A stretch of 64,000 nucleotides of DNA. Origin: VRUE01 sp963764365 (GTDB taxonomy: Bacteria > Actinomycetota > Thermoleophilia > Solirubrobacterales > 70-9). A model generated the notes under the pieces. That model was not told the origin of the DNA and searched no databases. It saw nothing but the letters and a program-made list of their open reading frames with translations. Of the stretch, positions 22,632-30,540 are shown one piece after another; the stretch's first letter is position 1; each line of letters opens with the position of its first letter. The DNA is taken from NCBI GenBank assembly GCA_963764365.1, contig CAVXSI010000022.1:62001-126000 (forward strand). Reading direction: 5' to 3'. Position numbers and translations under genes: made by a program.

Positions 22632-23348
22632 CTACTGCCCGAGCAGGGCCACCGAGTTGTTCAGCATGTGCAGCAGGACCCCCGGGACGATCGAGCCGGT
22701 CTTCTCGTAGAGCAGGGCGAGGACGAAGCCGAAGGCGATCAGCGGCGGCACGGCGCTGACGCCGGTGAGGGCGTGCAGGCCGCCGAAGACCAGGGCGCTG
22801 AGGAGGGCGGCGGCAAGGCGGGGCATACGGGTGCGCAGGCCGCCGAACAGCATGCCGCGGAAGCAGACCTCCTCGCTGATCGGCGCGGCGACGACGATCA
22901 GCAGGATCTGCACCGGCACGGCGCCGAACGATTCGGCGATGTCCTTCTGGTGCGGCGAGCCGAAGATCGCCGTGTAGACGGCGGCGAACAGCAGGTAGGC
23001 GCCGACCGCCGCGGCCATCCACTTCAACGCCGAGGGCCTGAAGCGGCGCGCCCCGAGCCGCCGCAGGGCGACGCCGACCGACGACTCGCCCCAGCGGCTC
23101 GCCACCAGGATCGGCACCCCGAGGAACCCGATCGCGGTGGCAAGCTGCACCACAGCGTTGGCGGCGTCGCTGAGATCGCCGTTGACCGGCTGGTCGATCA
23201 AGACCGCCGGAATCCCCAGCAGGATCCCCGCCCCGAGCGCCAGCAGGACGCCGCCGACCGCCATCTGCACCCCCCAGGTGGCGTAGGGGAAGCGCGGCCC
23301 GGCCGGCGCCGCGACCTCGGGCTCCTGCACAGGTAGGTTTGCCTCCAT
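22632..23348 (-). CDS. CPBP-family intramembrane metalloprotease
   Basis: 238 residues, about seven hydrophobic segments. CPBP/Abi (Rce1-type) membrane protease: motif 1 PISEEVCFRGMLFGGL (the E-E pair and R), motif 2 VFGGLHALTG (F..H), motif 3 HMLNNSVAL (H..N). All catalytic positions are present. Substrate unknown. The start is ATG 23348, the first Met with the acidic/proline lead EANLPVQEPEV. This ATG shares two bases with the ATG of the divergent MscS gene (23347), so at least one promoter must lie inside the other gene, or a downstream start is used. Confidence 0.82.
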   Translation of the reverse strand: MEANLPVQEPEVAAPAGPRFPYATWGVQMAVGGVLLALGAGILLGIPAVLIDQPVNGDLSDAANAVVQLATAIGFLGVPILVASRWGESSVGVALRRLGARRFRPSALKWMAAAVGAYLLFAAVYTAIFGSPHQKDIAESFGAVPVQILLIVVAAPISEEVCFRGMLFGGLRTRMPRLAAALLSALVFGGLHALTGVSAVPPLIAFGFVLALLYEKTGSIVPGVLLHMLNNSVALLGQ

Positions 23349-23763
23349 GTCGCCGGCAGTCTCACAGGTCTCGCGGTCCACGCGGACCCGCCTCCGCTTC
23401 CTGCGGCGGCTGCTGATCCTCGTCGTCCTGGTCGTCCTCGCGGCGCTCGCGATCGCCCAGTTCACCGAGCTGAAACGACTCGCCACCGCCGTCCTCGCCT
23501 CGACCGCCGTGCTGGCCGCGATCGTCGGCTTCGCCGCCCAGCACACGCTCGCCAACATGGTCGCCGGCGTTCAGATCGCGATCTCGCAGCCGATCAAGAT
23601 CGGCGACCGGGTCCGCTTCGAAGAGGTCGAAGGCCGGGTCGTCGACATCACCCTCTCCTACACCTACGTCGACCCCGGCGACGGCACCGCGGTCGTGATC
23701 CCCAACCAGATGCTGGTCGAGAGCGTCGTCCACAACCTCTCGACCGAAGACACCCAGGCCTGA
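23347..23763 (+). CDS. Small MscS-type mechanosensitive channel
   Basis: 138 residues, a minimal MscS: one hydrophobic segment (about 19-38), the pore-lining helix with LASTAVLAAIVGFAAQHTLANMVAG (outlined, A/G-rich pattern), and the beta domain with ISQPIKIGDRVRFEEVEGRVVDI and VVIPNQMLVESVVHNLS. The C-terminal alpha-beta domain of E. coli MscS is missing. It would release solutes on hypo-osmotic shock as an oligomer. The start overlaps the divergent protease start. The PBP gene follows 31 bp later with its own leaderless-type promoter. Confidence 0.85.
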   Translation: MSPAVSQVSRSTRTRLRFLRRLLILVVLVVLAALAIAQFTELKRLATAVLASTAVLAAIVGFAAQHTLANMVAGVQIAISQPIKIGDRVRFEEVEGRVVDITLSYTYVDPGDGTAVVIPNQMLVESVVHNLSTEDTQA

Positions 23764-23781
23764 GGCCCCGCGCGGCGGAAG

Positions 23782-23787
23782 TACGCT
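23782..23787 (+). promoter_or_regulatory. -10 box for leaderless PBP transcript
   Basis: TACGCT lies 7 bases before ATG 23795, with no Shine-Dalgarno. Same geometry as other leaderless-type starts in the window. Confidence 0.4.
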
Positions 23788-23794
23788 TGAACGG

Positions 23795-25984
23795 ATGACG
23801 CAGCGCGATCGCCGACACCGCCGGCGCCGTGGCGGCGCCGGCGGCAAGCTGCTGTTCGTCGGCCTCGGGGTCGGGGTGATCCTCGTGGTCGGGGCGATCG
23901 CGATCACCCAGTGGGTCCTCAACGTCGCCGCCGACGCGCCCTCGCTCGCCGCCTGCAAGCAGGTTGCGGGGCGCACCAACTCGACCCTCTACGCCGCCGA
24001 CGGCAGCAGGCTCGGCGTGATCTCCTCCGAAGAAGCGCGCGACCCGGTGCCGATCGGCCGCATCCCGAAGAGCGTCCAGAACGCCACCGTGGCGATCGAG
24101 GACCAGCGCTTCTACGAACACGGCGGCATCGACCCCGAGGGGATCGCCCGCGCCGCGCTCAAGGACCTCGAAGCGGGCAAGCCGGTCGAGGGCGGCTCGA
24201 CGATCACCCAGCAGCTGGTCCGCAACCTCTGCATCTCCCACCCGGCGCGCAACCTCGAACGCAAGATCGTCGAGGCGAAGCTGGCGGTCGAGTACGCCGA
24301 ACGCCACTCGCGCCGCCAGATCCTCGGCCAGTACCTCGACACCGCCTCCTACGGGACGATCGAAGGCGCGACCGCGATCGGCGTCGGCGCCGCCTCGCGG
24401 ATCTACTTCTCGAAGCCGGTCTGGAAGCTGGACCTGGCGCAGGCGGCGCTGCTGGCCGGGCTGCCGCAGGCGCCGACCGCCTACGACCCGCTGCTGAACC
24501 CGCGCGGCGCGCTGGCCCGCCGCAGCGAGGTGCTGGCGAAGATGGCGAGCCTCGGCTTCGTCTCGGCGCCGCGCGCCCGCCGGGCCCGCCGCCGCGGGCT
24601 CGAGCTGAACCTCGACCAGGGCTACTTCGACCACCGCCAGCCCTACTTCTTCGACTATGTCGAGCAGAAGCTGATCGGAGCCTACGGCGTCAACACGGTG
24701 CGCAAGGGCGGCCTCCGCGTCTACACGACGATCGACCCGCGCCTGCAGGAGGTCGGCCTGGAAGCGATGCGCTCGACCCTCCCCTACCCCGAAGACCCCG
24801 CCTCGGCGCTGGTCTCGATCGACCCCCGCAACGGCCATATCCGGGCGATGGCCCCCAGCACCCGCTACGGGCAGACCAGGTTCAACCTCGCCGCCCAGGG
24901 CCACCGCCAGCCCGGCTCGACCTTCAAGGCGTTCGTGCTGACGACGGCGATCAAGCAGGGGATCGACCCCTACACGACCTACTACACCTCCAAGCACCTC
25001 GACCTCAACCTGCCGAGGTGGGGCCACTGGGAAGTCAGCACCGCCGACCTCGGCTACCTGGGACGGGTCAACCTGCGGCAGGCGACGGTCGCCTCCGACA
25101 ACACCGTCTTCGCCCAGCTCGACCTCGACGTCGGGCCGAAGAGCGTTGCCGCGACGGCGAGGTCGATGGGGATCGTCAGCCCGCTCGACGGGATCCCGGC
25201 GGAGGGGATCGGCGGCCTGCGGGTCGGCGTCTCGCCGCTGGAGATGGCCGACGCCTACGCGACCCTCGCCTCCGGCGGCATCCACCGCAACCCGGTCGCG
25301 ATCCGCCGCGTCGTCTTCCCCTCCGGCAGGGTCGAGCGTCCGGAAAGGCCCGAGCCGCGGCGGGTGATCTCGAAGGCGGTCGCCTACCAGGTCTGGCGCC
25401 TGCTTCACGACAACATCGTCGAAGGGACGGGGACCGCCGCCTACACCGGCTGCCCGGGCCAGGGCGGCAAGACCGGCACCACGGACAACTTCACCGACGC
25501 CTGGTTCGCCGGCATCCAGCCGAACCTGGCCACCGTTGTCTGGGTCGGCTACCCGCGGTCGAACGCGATCGAAATGACCGGCGTCCACGGCGAGACCGTC
25601 TACGGCGGCACCTTCCCGGCCGAAATCTGGCACTCGCTGTACGCGAACGCCGAAGTCCCCTGCGAGAAGGTGAGCGAACCGGCGCAGAAGGTCAGCTGGG
25701 CGCCGTTCTACGGGCGCTTCACGGCGGCATCGCCGCGCGTCGGCGGCTCTTCCGGCGCGAGGACGAGCGGCGAAGAAAGCGAAGCCGAACGGCTCGGTCG
25801 CGAAGCGACCGGCGGCTACGACCCGAACGCCTACGCGCCCGGAGTCGGCCAGGAGCCGACCCACGTGCCGCCGTACAAGCCGCCGCCGCCCGCGCCCAGC
25901 GCGCCGAAGCCGAGCCCGCCGGCCGAGGGCGGGGGCGCGGCGGAAGGAGGCGAAGGCACGGCCGAAGCGGGAGCCGGCAAATGA
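23795..25984 (+). CDS. Class A penicillin-binding protein (PBP1a type)
   Basis: 729 residues, bifunctional peptidoglycan glycosyltransferase and D,D-transpeptidase anchored by one membrane segment (about 19-42). GT51 domain: EDQRFYEHGGID with catalytic E102, GGSTITQQLVRN (about 133-144). Transpeptidase domain: S-x-x-K in PGSTFKAF (about 375), S-x-N in ASDNTVF (about 434), KTGTT (about 558). Length and order are normal; the tail after residue 650 is Pro/Gly/Ala-rich and probably disordered in the wall. The start is ATG 23795. It ends 24 bp before a GT-C glycosyltransferase. Confidence 0.92.
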   Translation: MTQRDRRHRRRRGGAGGKLLFVGLGVGVILVVGAIAITQWVLNVAADAPSLAACKQVAGRTNSTLYAADGSRLGVISSEEARDPVPIGRIPKSVQNATVAIEDQRFYEHGGIDPEGIARAALKDLEAGKPVEGGSTITQQLVRNLCISHPARNLERKIVEAKLAVEYAERHSRRQILGQYLDTASYGTIEGATAIGVGAASRIYFSKPVWKLDLAQAALLAGLPQAPTAYDPLLNPRGALARRSEVLAKMASLGFVSAPRARRARRRGLELNLDQGYFDHRQPYFFDYVEQKLIGAYGVNTVRKGGLRVYTTIDPRLQEVGLEAMRSTLPYPEDPASALVSIDPRNGHIRAMAPSTRYGQTRFNLAAQGHRQPGSTFKAFVLTTAIKQGIDPYTTYYTSKHLDLNLPRWGHWEVSTADLGYLGRVNLRQATVASDNTVFAQLDLDVGPKSVAATARSMGIVSPLDGIPAEGIGGLRVGVSPLEMADAYATLASGGIHRNPVAIRRVVFPSGRVERPERPEPRRVISKAVAYQVWRLLHDNIVEGTGTAAYTGCPGQGGKTGTTDNFTDAWFAGIQPNLATVVWVGYPRSNAIEMTGVHGETVYGGTFPAEIWHSLYANAEVPCEKVSEPAQKVSWAPFYGRFTAASPRVGGSSGARTSGEESEAERLGREATGGYDPNAYAPGVGQEPTHVPPYKPPPPAPSAPKPSPPAEGGGAAEGGEGTAEAGAGK

Positions 25985-26008
25985 TGGCCGGCCCGAGCTC
26001 TGGCGCCG

Positions 26009-27094
26009 GTGGGTGACCCCCGGGCCCGGCGTCTCCGGGCCGCGATAGTCCTCCTCGTCGCCGGCTTCGCCGCGGCGCCGCCGCTCTTCTCGCACGACAT
26101 ATACAGCTACGTCGACTACGCCCGGCTCGGCGTCCTCCACGGGCTCGATCCCTACGTCTTCCGCCCCGATGCCTTTCCCACGGACCCGGCCTACGCGCAC
26201 GTCACCTGGACCGCCGTCAGCAGCGCCTACGGCCCGCTGTTCACCCTCGCCACCTACCCGCTCGCCTGGCTGCCGGTCTGGGCGGCTGTGGCGGCGCTGA
26301 AGCTCGCCGCCGGCGCCGCGGTCCTGGCGATAGCCGCCCTCGTCGCCCGCCTCGCCCCGGCCCGCGGAGTCAGCCCGCTCGGCGCCGCGGCCTTCGTCGC
26401 CCTCAACCCGGTCGTCCTGCTCCAGGTGGTCGGCGGCGGCCACAACGACGCCGTCGCGATGCTGGTGGCGACGGCCGGCGCAGCCGCTGTGCTCTCGGCC
26501 CGTGAGGCCGCCGGCGGGGCGGCCTTGGCAGCCGCCTTCTTTCTCAAGCCCCCGGCGGCGATCGCGGCGCCCTTCGCCCTCCTGGACGCATCGCGTTGTG
26601 GACTTTTACCGTGCCCCAGCACGGAAAAAGTCCACAACGGCGCGATTCGTCGTCGCTGCGGCGCGGCGAGCCGGTTGCTTGGCGGCGCTGCGATCGCGGC
26701 GCTTGCGATCGGCGCCGCCGCCTACGTCGCCTTCGGCTGGCACTGGCTGCACGCGATCGAGCTGATCGGCAGCCACCAGGGCAAGACCACGCAGATGAGC
26801 GTCCCGACCACGGCGGCCCGCCTCAGCGGCCTCGACCCCACCGCAGTCCGAGCCGCGGCGCTAGCCCTCTACGCCCTCGCCCTCGCCTACCTCCTGTTCC
26901 GCACCTGGCAAGGGTCCGACTGGCTCCGCATGGCTGCCTGGGCATCCTTCGGCCTCCTGCTCGCAACGGCCTGGCTCCTCCCCTGGTACCTGATCTGGAC
27001 GGTTCCCCTCGTGGCCCTCTCCCGCGACCGTCCCTTGCAGCTCCTGACCCTCGCCCTGACGGCCTTCCAGCTATTCGCCCGCGTCCCCCTTTGA
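26009..27094 (+). CDS. Polyprenol-phosphate-mannose-dependent type GT-C glycosyltransferase, with small insert
   Basis: 361 residues, about nine hydrophobic segments. An early loop carries FSHDIYSYVDYARLG with the acidic residue typical of GT-C enzymes that use polyprenol-phospho-sugars (MptA/MptB type), then PYVF.PDAF and SSAYGPLFTL. It probably adds a sugar to a lipid-linked glycan outside the membrane; donor and acceptor are unknown. The start is GTG 26009. Residues about 195-211 (SRCGLLPCPSTEKVHNG) come from a 46-bp hairpin element (26594-26639) dropped in frame into a cytoplasmic or periplasmic loop; the membrane topology continues on both sides. Confidence 0.72.
   Translation: MGDPRARRLRAAIVLLVAGFAAAPPLFSHDIYSYVDYARLGVLHGLDPYVFRPDAFPTDPAYAHVTWTAVSSAYGPLFTLATYPLAWLPVWAAVAALKLAAGAAVLAIAALVARLAPARGVSPLGAAAFVALNPVVLLQVVGGGHNDAVAMLVATAGAAAVLSAREAAGGAALAAAFFLKPPAAIAAPFALLDASRCGLLPCPSTEKVHNGAIRRRCGAASRLLGGAAIAALAIGAAAYVAFGWHWLHAIELIGSHQGKTTQMSVPTTAARLSGLDPTAVRAAALALYALALAYLLFRTWQGSDWLRMAAWASFGLLLATAWLLPWYLIWTVPLVALSRDRPLQLLTLALTAFQLFARVPL
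26594..26639. repeat. Palindromic element, type B (short), inside the GT-C gene
   Basis: 20-base arms (26594-26613 and 26620-26639, one mismatch) with a 6-base loop. The stem reads outer arm, then GACTTTTACCGTG opposite CACGGAAAAAGTC. Same layout as 510-559 but with different outer arms. It encodes about 15 residues in frame. Confidence 0.65.
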
Positions 27095-27172
27095 CCGGCG
27101 TTCACATCGATGGCGGCTTTTGGAGTCAAGACTGCGAACGCGACCTGAGCCGGCGGCCATCTCCTCTCCTCG

Positions 27173-27296
27173 GGGAGGTGGTGGTGGGGTCTCCAGAGGG
27201 CGCGGCGTCATGTTTTTCGCACAGCCCACTCGGCGAGAGCGGTGGCGCGCCCGGCGAAAAACCCAGCAACCGGCGGAGACCCCACCGGCGCCTCCC
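27173..27296. repeat. Palindromic element, type B, tandem copy 1
   Basis: 124 bp: arms GGGAGGTGGTGGTGGGGTCTCC and its near-complement GGAGACCCCACC...CCTCCC (outlined), inner stem GTTTTTCGC/GCGAAAAAC. On the reverse strand the core TTTTTCGCCGG...CTCTCGCCGA...GCGAAAAA aligns with the elements at 35670 and 36465. Confidence 0.75.
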
Positions 27297-27323
27297 GCTC
27301 CCGACCGGAGACCGCCGTCGACT

Positions 27324-27447
27324 GGGAGGTGGTGGTGGGGTCTCCAGAGGGCGCGGCGTCATGTTTTTCGCACAGCCCACTCGGCGAGGGCGGTGGCGCG
27401 TCCGGCGAAAAACCCAGCAACCGGCGGAGACCCCACCGGCGCCTCCC
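27324..27447. repeat. Palindromic element, type B, tandem copy 2
   Basis: Near-identical to 27173-27296 (two differences seen), same orientation, 151-bp period. The two copies fill the 370-bp gap between the GT-C gene and the convergent flippase-like gene; no gene is seen in this gap. Confidence 0.75.
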
Positions 27448-27463
27448 GGCCCCGACCGCTCCC

Positions 27464-28531
27464 TCAGAGAATCTCCGGTGTATGAATCACCGTCTCGCGC
27501 TCCCCGGCCTCCTCGGGGCTCGGGTGCAGCACCCCGGTCGGGATCGACCACCCCTCGCGCCGCCCCATCGCCGTCACGATCCCGACGTAGATCAGCTCGA
27601 CCACCGTCAGCACGCCGCGCACGGCGATCGCGATCAGCGAGCCGACCGCGAAGCTCTTGCCCGGCACCGCGCCCCTCACCGCCCAGGCGAAGGCGGCATC
27701 GCGGATCCCCAGCCCCGCCGGGAAGACGAGCGTCACCAGCGCGGCGACGTAGCCGACCGCCTGGGCCGAGCCGACGATCGGGATGTCGCTGAGCGGAATG
27801 TAGGAGACCGAGCGGGCGACGCAGTAGATGCCGACCGCGACCACGGCCCAGTTGCAGGCGTAGAAGAGCAGCAGCACGATCACCCCCGGCAGCGAGACGA
27901 CCTCCGGCAGCGGCTCGCGGCCGAAGGCGCGGAGGACGCGGTCGGCCAGCGGTCCGAACACGCGCGGGTGGAGGATCGCGATTCCGGCCGGGATCAGCAG
28001 CAGGACCGCCCAGCGCAGCGGCTGCCCTTGCAGGTCGGGATGGCTGATCACGAAATACGCGGCGACGCCGACCGCCGAGATCGCCGAGATCGCCTGCTCG
28101 TAGGCGATGCTGGCGACCGTGATCCGCCGCGGCACTCCCGCCCGCTCGGAGAGCAGCACCCGGCCGAGCACGTAGAGGACGCTGCCGGGGACGTAGCGCG
28201 CGAGCAGCGGCTGCCCCCAGGCGACCTGCGCCCGCCCGAGCCCGATCCGGTAGCCGAGGAAGCGCAGGATCAGGTCCCAGCCGAGCGCGCTGAGCGCGTA
28301 GAAGAGCGGCAGCACGACGAAGGCCGGGATCAGCCAGAGGACGTGGAAGTGGACGCCCTTGGCCTGGATCTCCGACCACTGGTCGACCACGGTGAGGACC
28401 AGGAAGCCGAAGATGACGATCGCGATCCCAAGCTGGATCGCCAGCCGCACCCGCTTGCTCTGCGGCGGCTGGCTGCCGAAGCGCGCGGCCGCCTCGCCGA
28501 GCCGGTGCAGGAGTGGCTGCCGGTTGCCCAC
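27464..28531 (-). CDS. Lysylphosphatidylglycerol-synthase-like TM (flippase-like) protein
   Basis: 355 residues with about eight membrane segments, the LPG_synthase_TM/AglD-like domain: early FGFLVLTVVDQW, AFVVLPLFYALSALGWDLILRF (outlined), RYVPGSVLYVLGRVLL with the typical R-Y-x-P-G-x-x motif, and late FPAGLGIRDAAFAWAV (PGGLGxxE-like). Such proteins are linked to transport or attachment of lipid-linked groups; no catalytic aminoacyl-transfer domain is present. The start is GTG 28531, chosen to avoid overlap with thiL; longer readings run into thiL antisense. It is divergent from thiL with a 49-bp gap. Confidence 0.75.
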   Translation of the reverse strand: MGNRQPLLHRLGEAAARFGSQPPQSKRVRLAIQLGIAIVIFGFLVLTVVDQWSEIQAKGVHFHVLWLIPAFVVLPLFYALSALGWDLILRFLGYRIGLGRAQVAWGQPLLARYVPGSVLYVLGRVLLSERAGVPRRITVASIAYEQAISAISAVGVAAYFVISHPDLQGQPLRWAVLLLIPAGIAILHPRVFGPLADRVLRAFGREPLPEVVSLPGVIVLLLFYACNWAVVAVGIYCVARSVSYIPLSDIPIVGSAQAVGYVAALVTLVFPAGLGIRDAAFAWAVRGAVPGKSFAVGSLIAIAVRGVLTVVELIYVGIVTAMGRREGWSIPTGVLHPSPEEAGERETVIHTPEIL

Positions 28532-28568
28532 GCGCCGGACCTTATTGAGGGGAGGGGCCGCCGAGCGC

Positions 28569-28574
28569 GACAAT
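28569..28574 (+). promoter_or_regulatory. -10 box for leaderless thiL
   Basis: GACAAT lies 6 bases before the thiL ATG. Weaker match at its first base than the other examples. Confidence 0.3.
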
Positions 28575-28580
28575 GAGCGG

Positions 28581-29570
28581 ATGGGCGAGTTCGAGCTGCT
28601 GGCGCTGGTGCGGGAACGGCTGCCACCCGCCGGGCCGCGGGTCCGCCTCGGCAGCGGCGACGACGCGGCGGTCGTCGTGCCGGGCGGCGCCACCGCGACC
28701 TCGGTCGACGCGGTGGTGGACGGCGTCCACTTCCGCCGCGCGACGGCGACCCCGGCGCAGATCGGCGCCAAGGCGCTGGCGGTAGCGCTCTCCGACCTCG
28801 CGGCGATGGGCGCCGAGCCGGGCGAGGCCTACGTCGTCCTCGGCGTCCCCGGCGACCTCGACGAGCAGGGCTGCCTGGAGCTGCTCGACGGCCTCGCCAC
28901 GGTCGCCGAGGAGACCGGCACGACCGTGGCCGGCGGCGACCTCACCCGCGCCCCGGCACTGACCCTCGCGGTCACGGTCGTCGGCCACGCCGCATCGCCC
29001 GACGACCTCGTGACCCGAGCCGGCGCCCGGCCCGGCGAGCTGCTCGCGGTGACCGGCGAGCTGGGTGGCGCAGCCGCCGGCCTGCTGCTGCTCGATCCGC
29101 GGTCGGGCCTCGAGCCGCACGGCGAGCCCGACCGCGACCGCGCTGCGCTGCTCGCGCGGCAGCTCGAACCGCGGCCGCGCTTGGATGCGGGCCGGGCGCT
29201 CGCGGCCGCGGGCGCCACCGCGATGATCGACCTCAGCGACGGGCTCGGCGGCGACGCCCGCCACCTCGCCGCGGCGAGCGGGGTCGGGCTCGAGATCGAC
29301 GCCGGCTCCCTCCCGCTCGACCCGGGAATCGCCGCGGTCGCCGCGGCCGCCGGCCGCGACCCGCTGCGCCTGGCGGTCTCCGGCGGCGAAGACTACGAGC
29401 TGCTGGTCGCACTGCCGGCCGAGCGCTTCGGGGATGCGGCCGCGAAGCTGGCGCCTCCCCTCGGCCCCGGGCTGACCCGGATCGGCGCCGTTCTCGCCGG
29501 CGACGGAATCGAGATCAGGCTGCCCGGCGGGGGGACTCTGGAGCCGGTGGGATTCGACCAGCTGAGTTGA
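28581..29570 (+). CDS. thiL: Thiamine-monophosphate kinase
   Basis: 329 residues. Phosphorylates thiamine monophosphate to the active pyrophosphate, the last step of thiamine cofactor synthesis. PurM-like fold: GSGDDAAVVVPGG near the N-terminus (metal-binding Asp pair), DAVVDGVHF, DLAAMGAEP, GGDLTRAP, and LDRALRPR-like region here as PRLDAGRALA; later IDLSDGLGGDARHLA and SGGEDYELL. Length is normal. The start is ATG 28581 (MGEFELL). It is divergent from the flippase-like gene; its 3' end overlaps a small convergent gene by 56 bp. Confidence 0.9.
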   Translation: MGEFELLALVRERLPPAGPRVRLGSGDDAAVVVPGGATATSVDAVVDGVHFRRATATPAQIGAKALAVALSDLAAMGAEPGEAYVVLGVPGDLDEQGCLELLDGLATVAEETGTTVAGGDLTRAPALTLAVTVVGHAASPDDLVTRAGARPGELLAVTGELGGAAAGLLLLDPRSGLEPHGEPDRDRAALLARQLEPRPRLDAGRALAAAGATAMIDLSDGLGGDARHLAAASGVGLEIDAGSLPLDPGIAAVAAAAGRDPLRLAVSGGEDYELLVALPAERFGDAAAKLAPPLGPGLTRIGAVLAGDGIEIRLPGGGTLEPVGFDQLS

Positions 29571-29778
29571 GCCGACCCGGCGATCGGCCGGCCGACCGCG
29601 GCCCAGGATGAGCCGCCAGCAACTCGCGGACGGCGCGGCGGCGAAGCATCGCCTGCGCGACCCGCGCCGGCTCGGGCCGGTAGCCGCCGGCCTCGATCAG
29701 GGTCTTCAGCTGTCGCCGCTCCATCCCTGGCTCTATCGGCGACCGCCTCGGGAACCTTAGTTCTTGGTACTCGCACAT
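29515..29778 (-). CDS. Small helical protein, FlgM-like C-terminal pattern
   Basis: 87 residues. The middle part, LKTLIEAGGYRPEPARVAQAMLRRRAVRELL (outlined, about 24-54), resembles the C-terminal helix pattern of anti-sigma-28 factor FlgM (I..G.Y..d...va.all). No flagellar genes are nearby, so the name is a suggestion only. The start could be ATG 29778 or the Met at 29724 (MERRQL), which begins the conserved-looking part. Its 3' 56 bases are antisense to the end of thiL. The gene could be an unrelated lineage protein. Confidence 0.45.
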   Translation of the reverse strand: MCEYQELRFPRRSPIEPGMERRQLKTLIEAGGYRPEPARVAQAMLRRRAVRELLAAHPGPRSAGRSPGRLNSAGRIPPAPESPRRAA

Positions 29779-29832
29779 ACGTCCATGAACACCCGCCCAC
29801 GCACCCCACCGTGCGCGGCGGCCGAACCGGGA

Positions 29833-29838
29833 TACGCT
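29833..29838 (+). promoter_or_regulatory. -10 box for leaderless response regulator transcript
   Basis: TACGCT lies exactly 6 bases (TTAGAT) before ATG 29845; no Shine-Dalgarno present. Confidence 0.45.
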
Positions 29839-29844
29839 TTAGAT

Positions 29845-30540
29845 ATGCCGAACGTGTCCACGCGGATCCTGCTCGTCGACGACGAGCAGTCGATCCAGAC
29901 CCTGCTCAGCTATCCGCTGCGCAAGGAGGGCTACCTGGTGACCCCGGCGCTCGACGGGCGGGAGGCGCTCGAACGCTTCGGCGAAGCGCGCTTCGACCTG
30001 GTGATCCTCGACGTGATGCTGCCGAAGCTCGGCGGGGTCGACGTCTGCCGGCAGATACGTCGCGACAGCCAGGTGCCGATCATCATGCTGTCCGCGAAGG
30101 CGAGCGAGACCGACAAGGTCGCCGGGCTCGAGATCGGGGCCGACGACTACATCACCAAGCCCTTCTCGATGCGCGAGTTCCGCAGCCGGGTGAAGGCGAC
30201 GCTGCGGCGCTCGCGGATGCCGACCGAGGCGATCGAGGAGGAGCCGATCGAGGCCGGCGGGCTCGGCATCGACCCGGCGCGACGGCTGGTGACCCTGAGG
30301 GGCAAGGAGGTCGCGGTCACCTACGTCGAGTTCGAGATCCTCAGCTCGCTGGCCCGCTCGACCGGGACCGTCCTCACCCGGGAGTCGCTGCTGAAGCGCG
30401 TCTGGGGCGACTCGGACTATCGCGACCCCCGCACCGTCGACGTCCACATCCGCCATCTACGGGAGAAGCTGGAGCGCAACCCGAAGAAACCGGAGTTCCT
30501 CTTCACCGTGCGCGGCGTCGGCTACCGCTTCAGGGAATGA
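29845..30540 (+). CDS. OmpR/PhoB-family response regulator
   Basis: 231 residues. Receiver domain: RILLVDDEQSIQ (acidic pocket DDE), phospho-acceptor Asp in LVILDVMLPKLGG (about residue 56), Thr/Ser region MLSAKASE, Lys in YITKPF (about 107). C-terminal winged helix (about 130-231) with VTYVEFEILSSLARS, RTVDVHIRHLREKLE and VRGVGYRF. The start is ATG 29845, supported by the -10 box 6 bases upstream; an in-frame extension to 29764 is unlikely. It overlaps the sensor kinase gene (ATGA), so they form one two-component system, followed in the operon by an HtrA-like protease, suggesting envelope-stress sensing. Confidence 0.92.
   Translation: MPNVSTRILLVDDEQSIQTLLSYPLRKEGYLVTPALDGREALERFGEARFDLVILDVMLPKLGGVDVCRQIRRDSQVPIIMLSAKASETDKVAGLEIGADDYITKPFSMREFRSRVKATLRRSRMPTEAIEEEPIEAGGLGIDPARRLVTLRGKEVAVTYVEFEILSSLARSTGTVLTRESLLKRVWGDSDYRDPRTVDVHIRHLREKLERNPKKPEFLFTVRGVGYRFRE

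Noticed and set aside
27173..27447. Possible CRISPR-like or direct repeat array
   Set aside because: Only two units of 124 bp with internal dyads and a 27-bp gap; no spacers and no cas genes.
29515..29778. FlgM and hence a flagellar locus
   Set aside because: Only a short helix pattern matches; no flagellar or sigma-28 gene is in the window, so the name is not used as an annotation.
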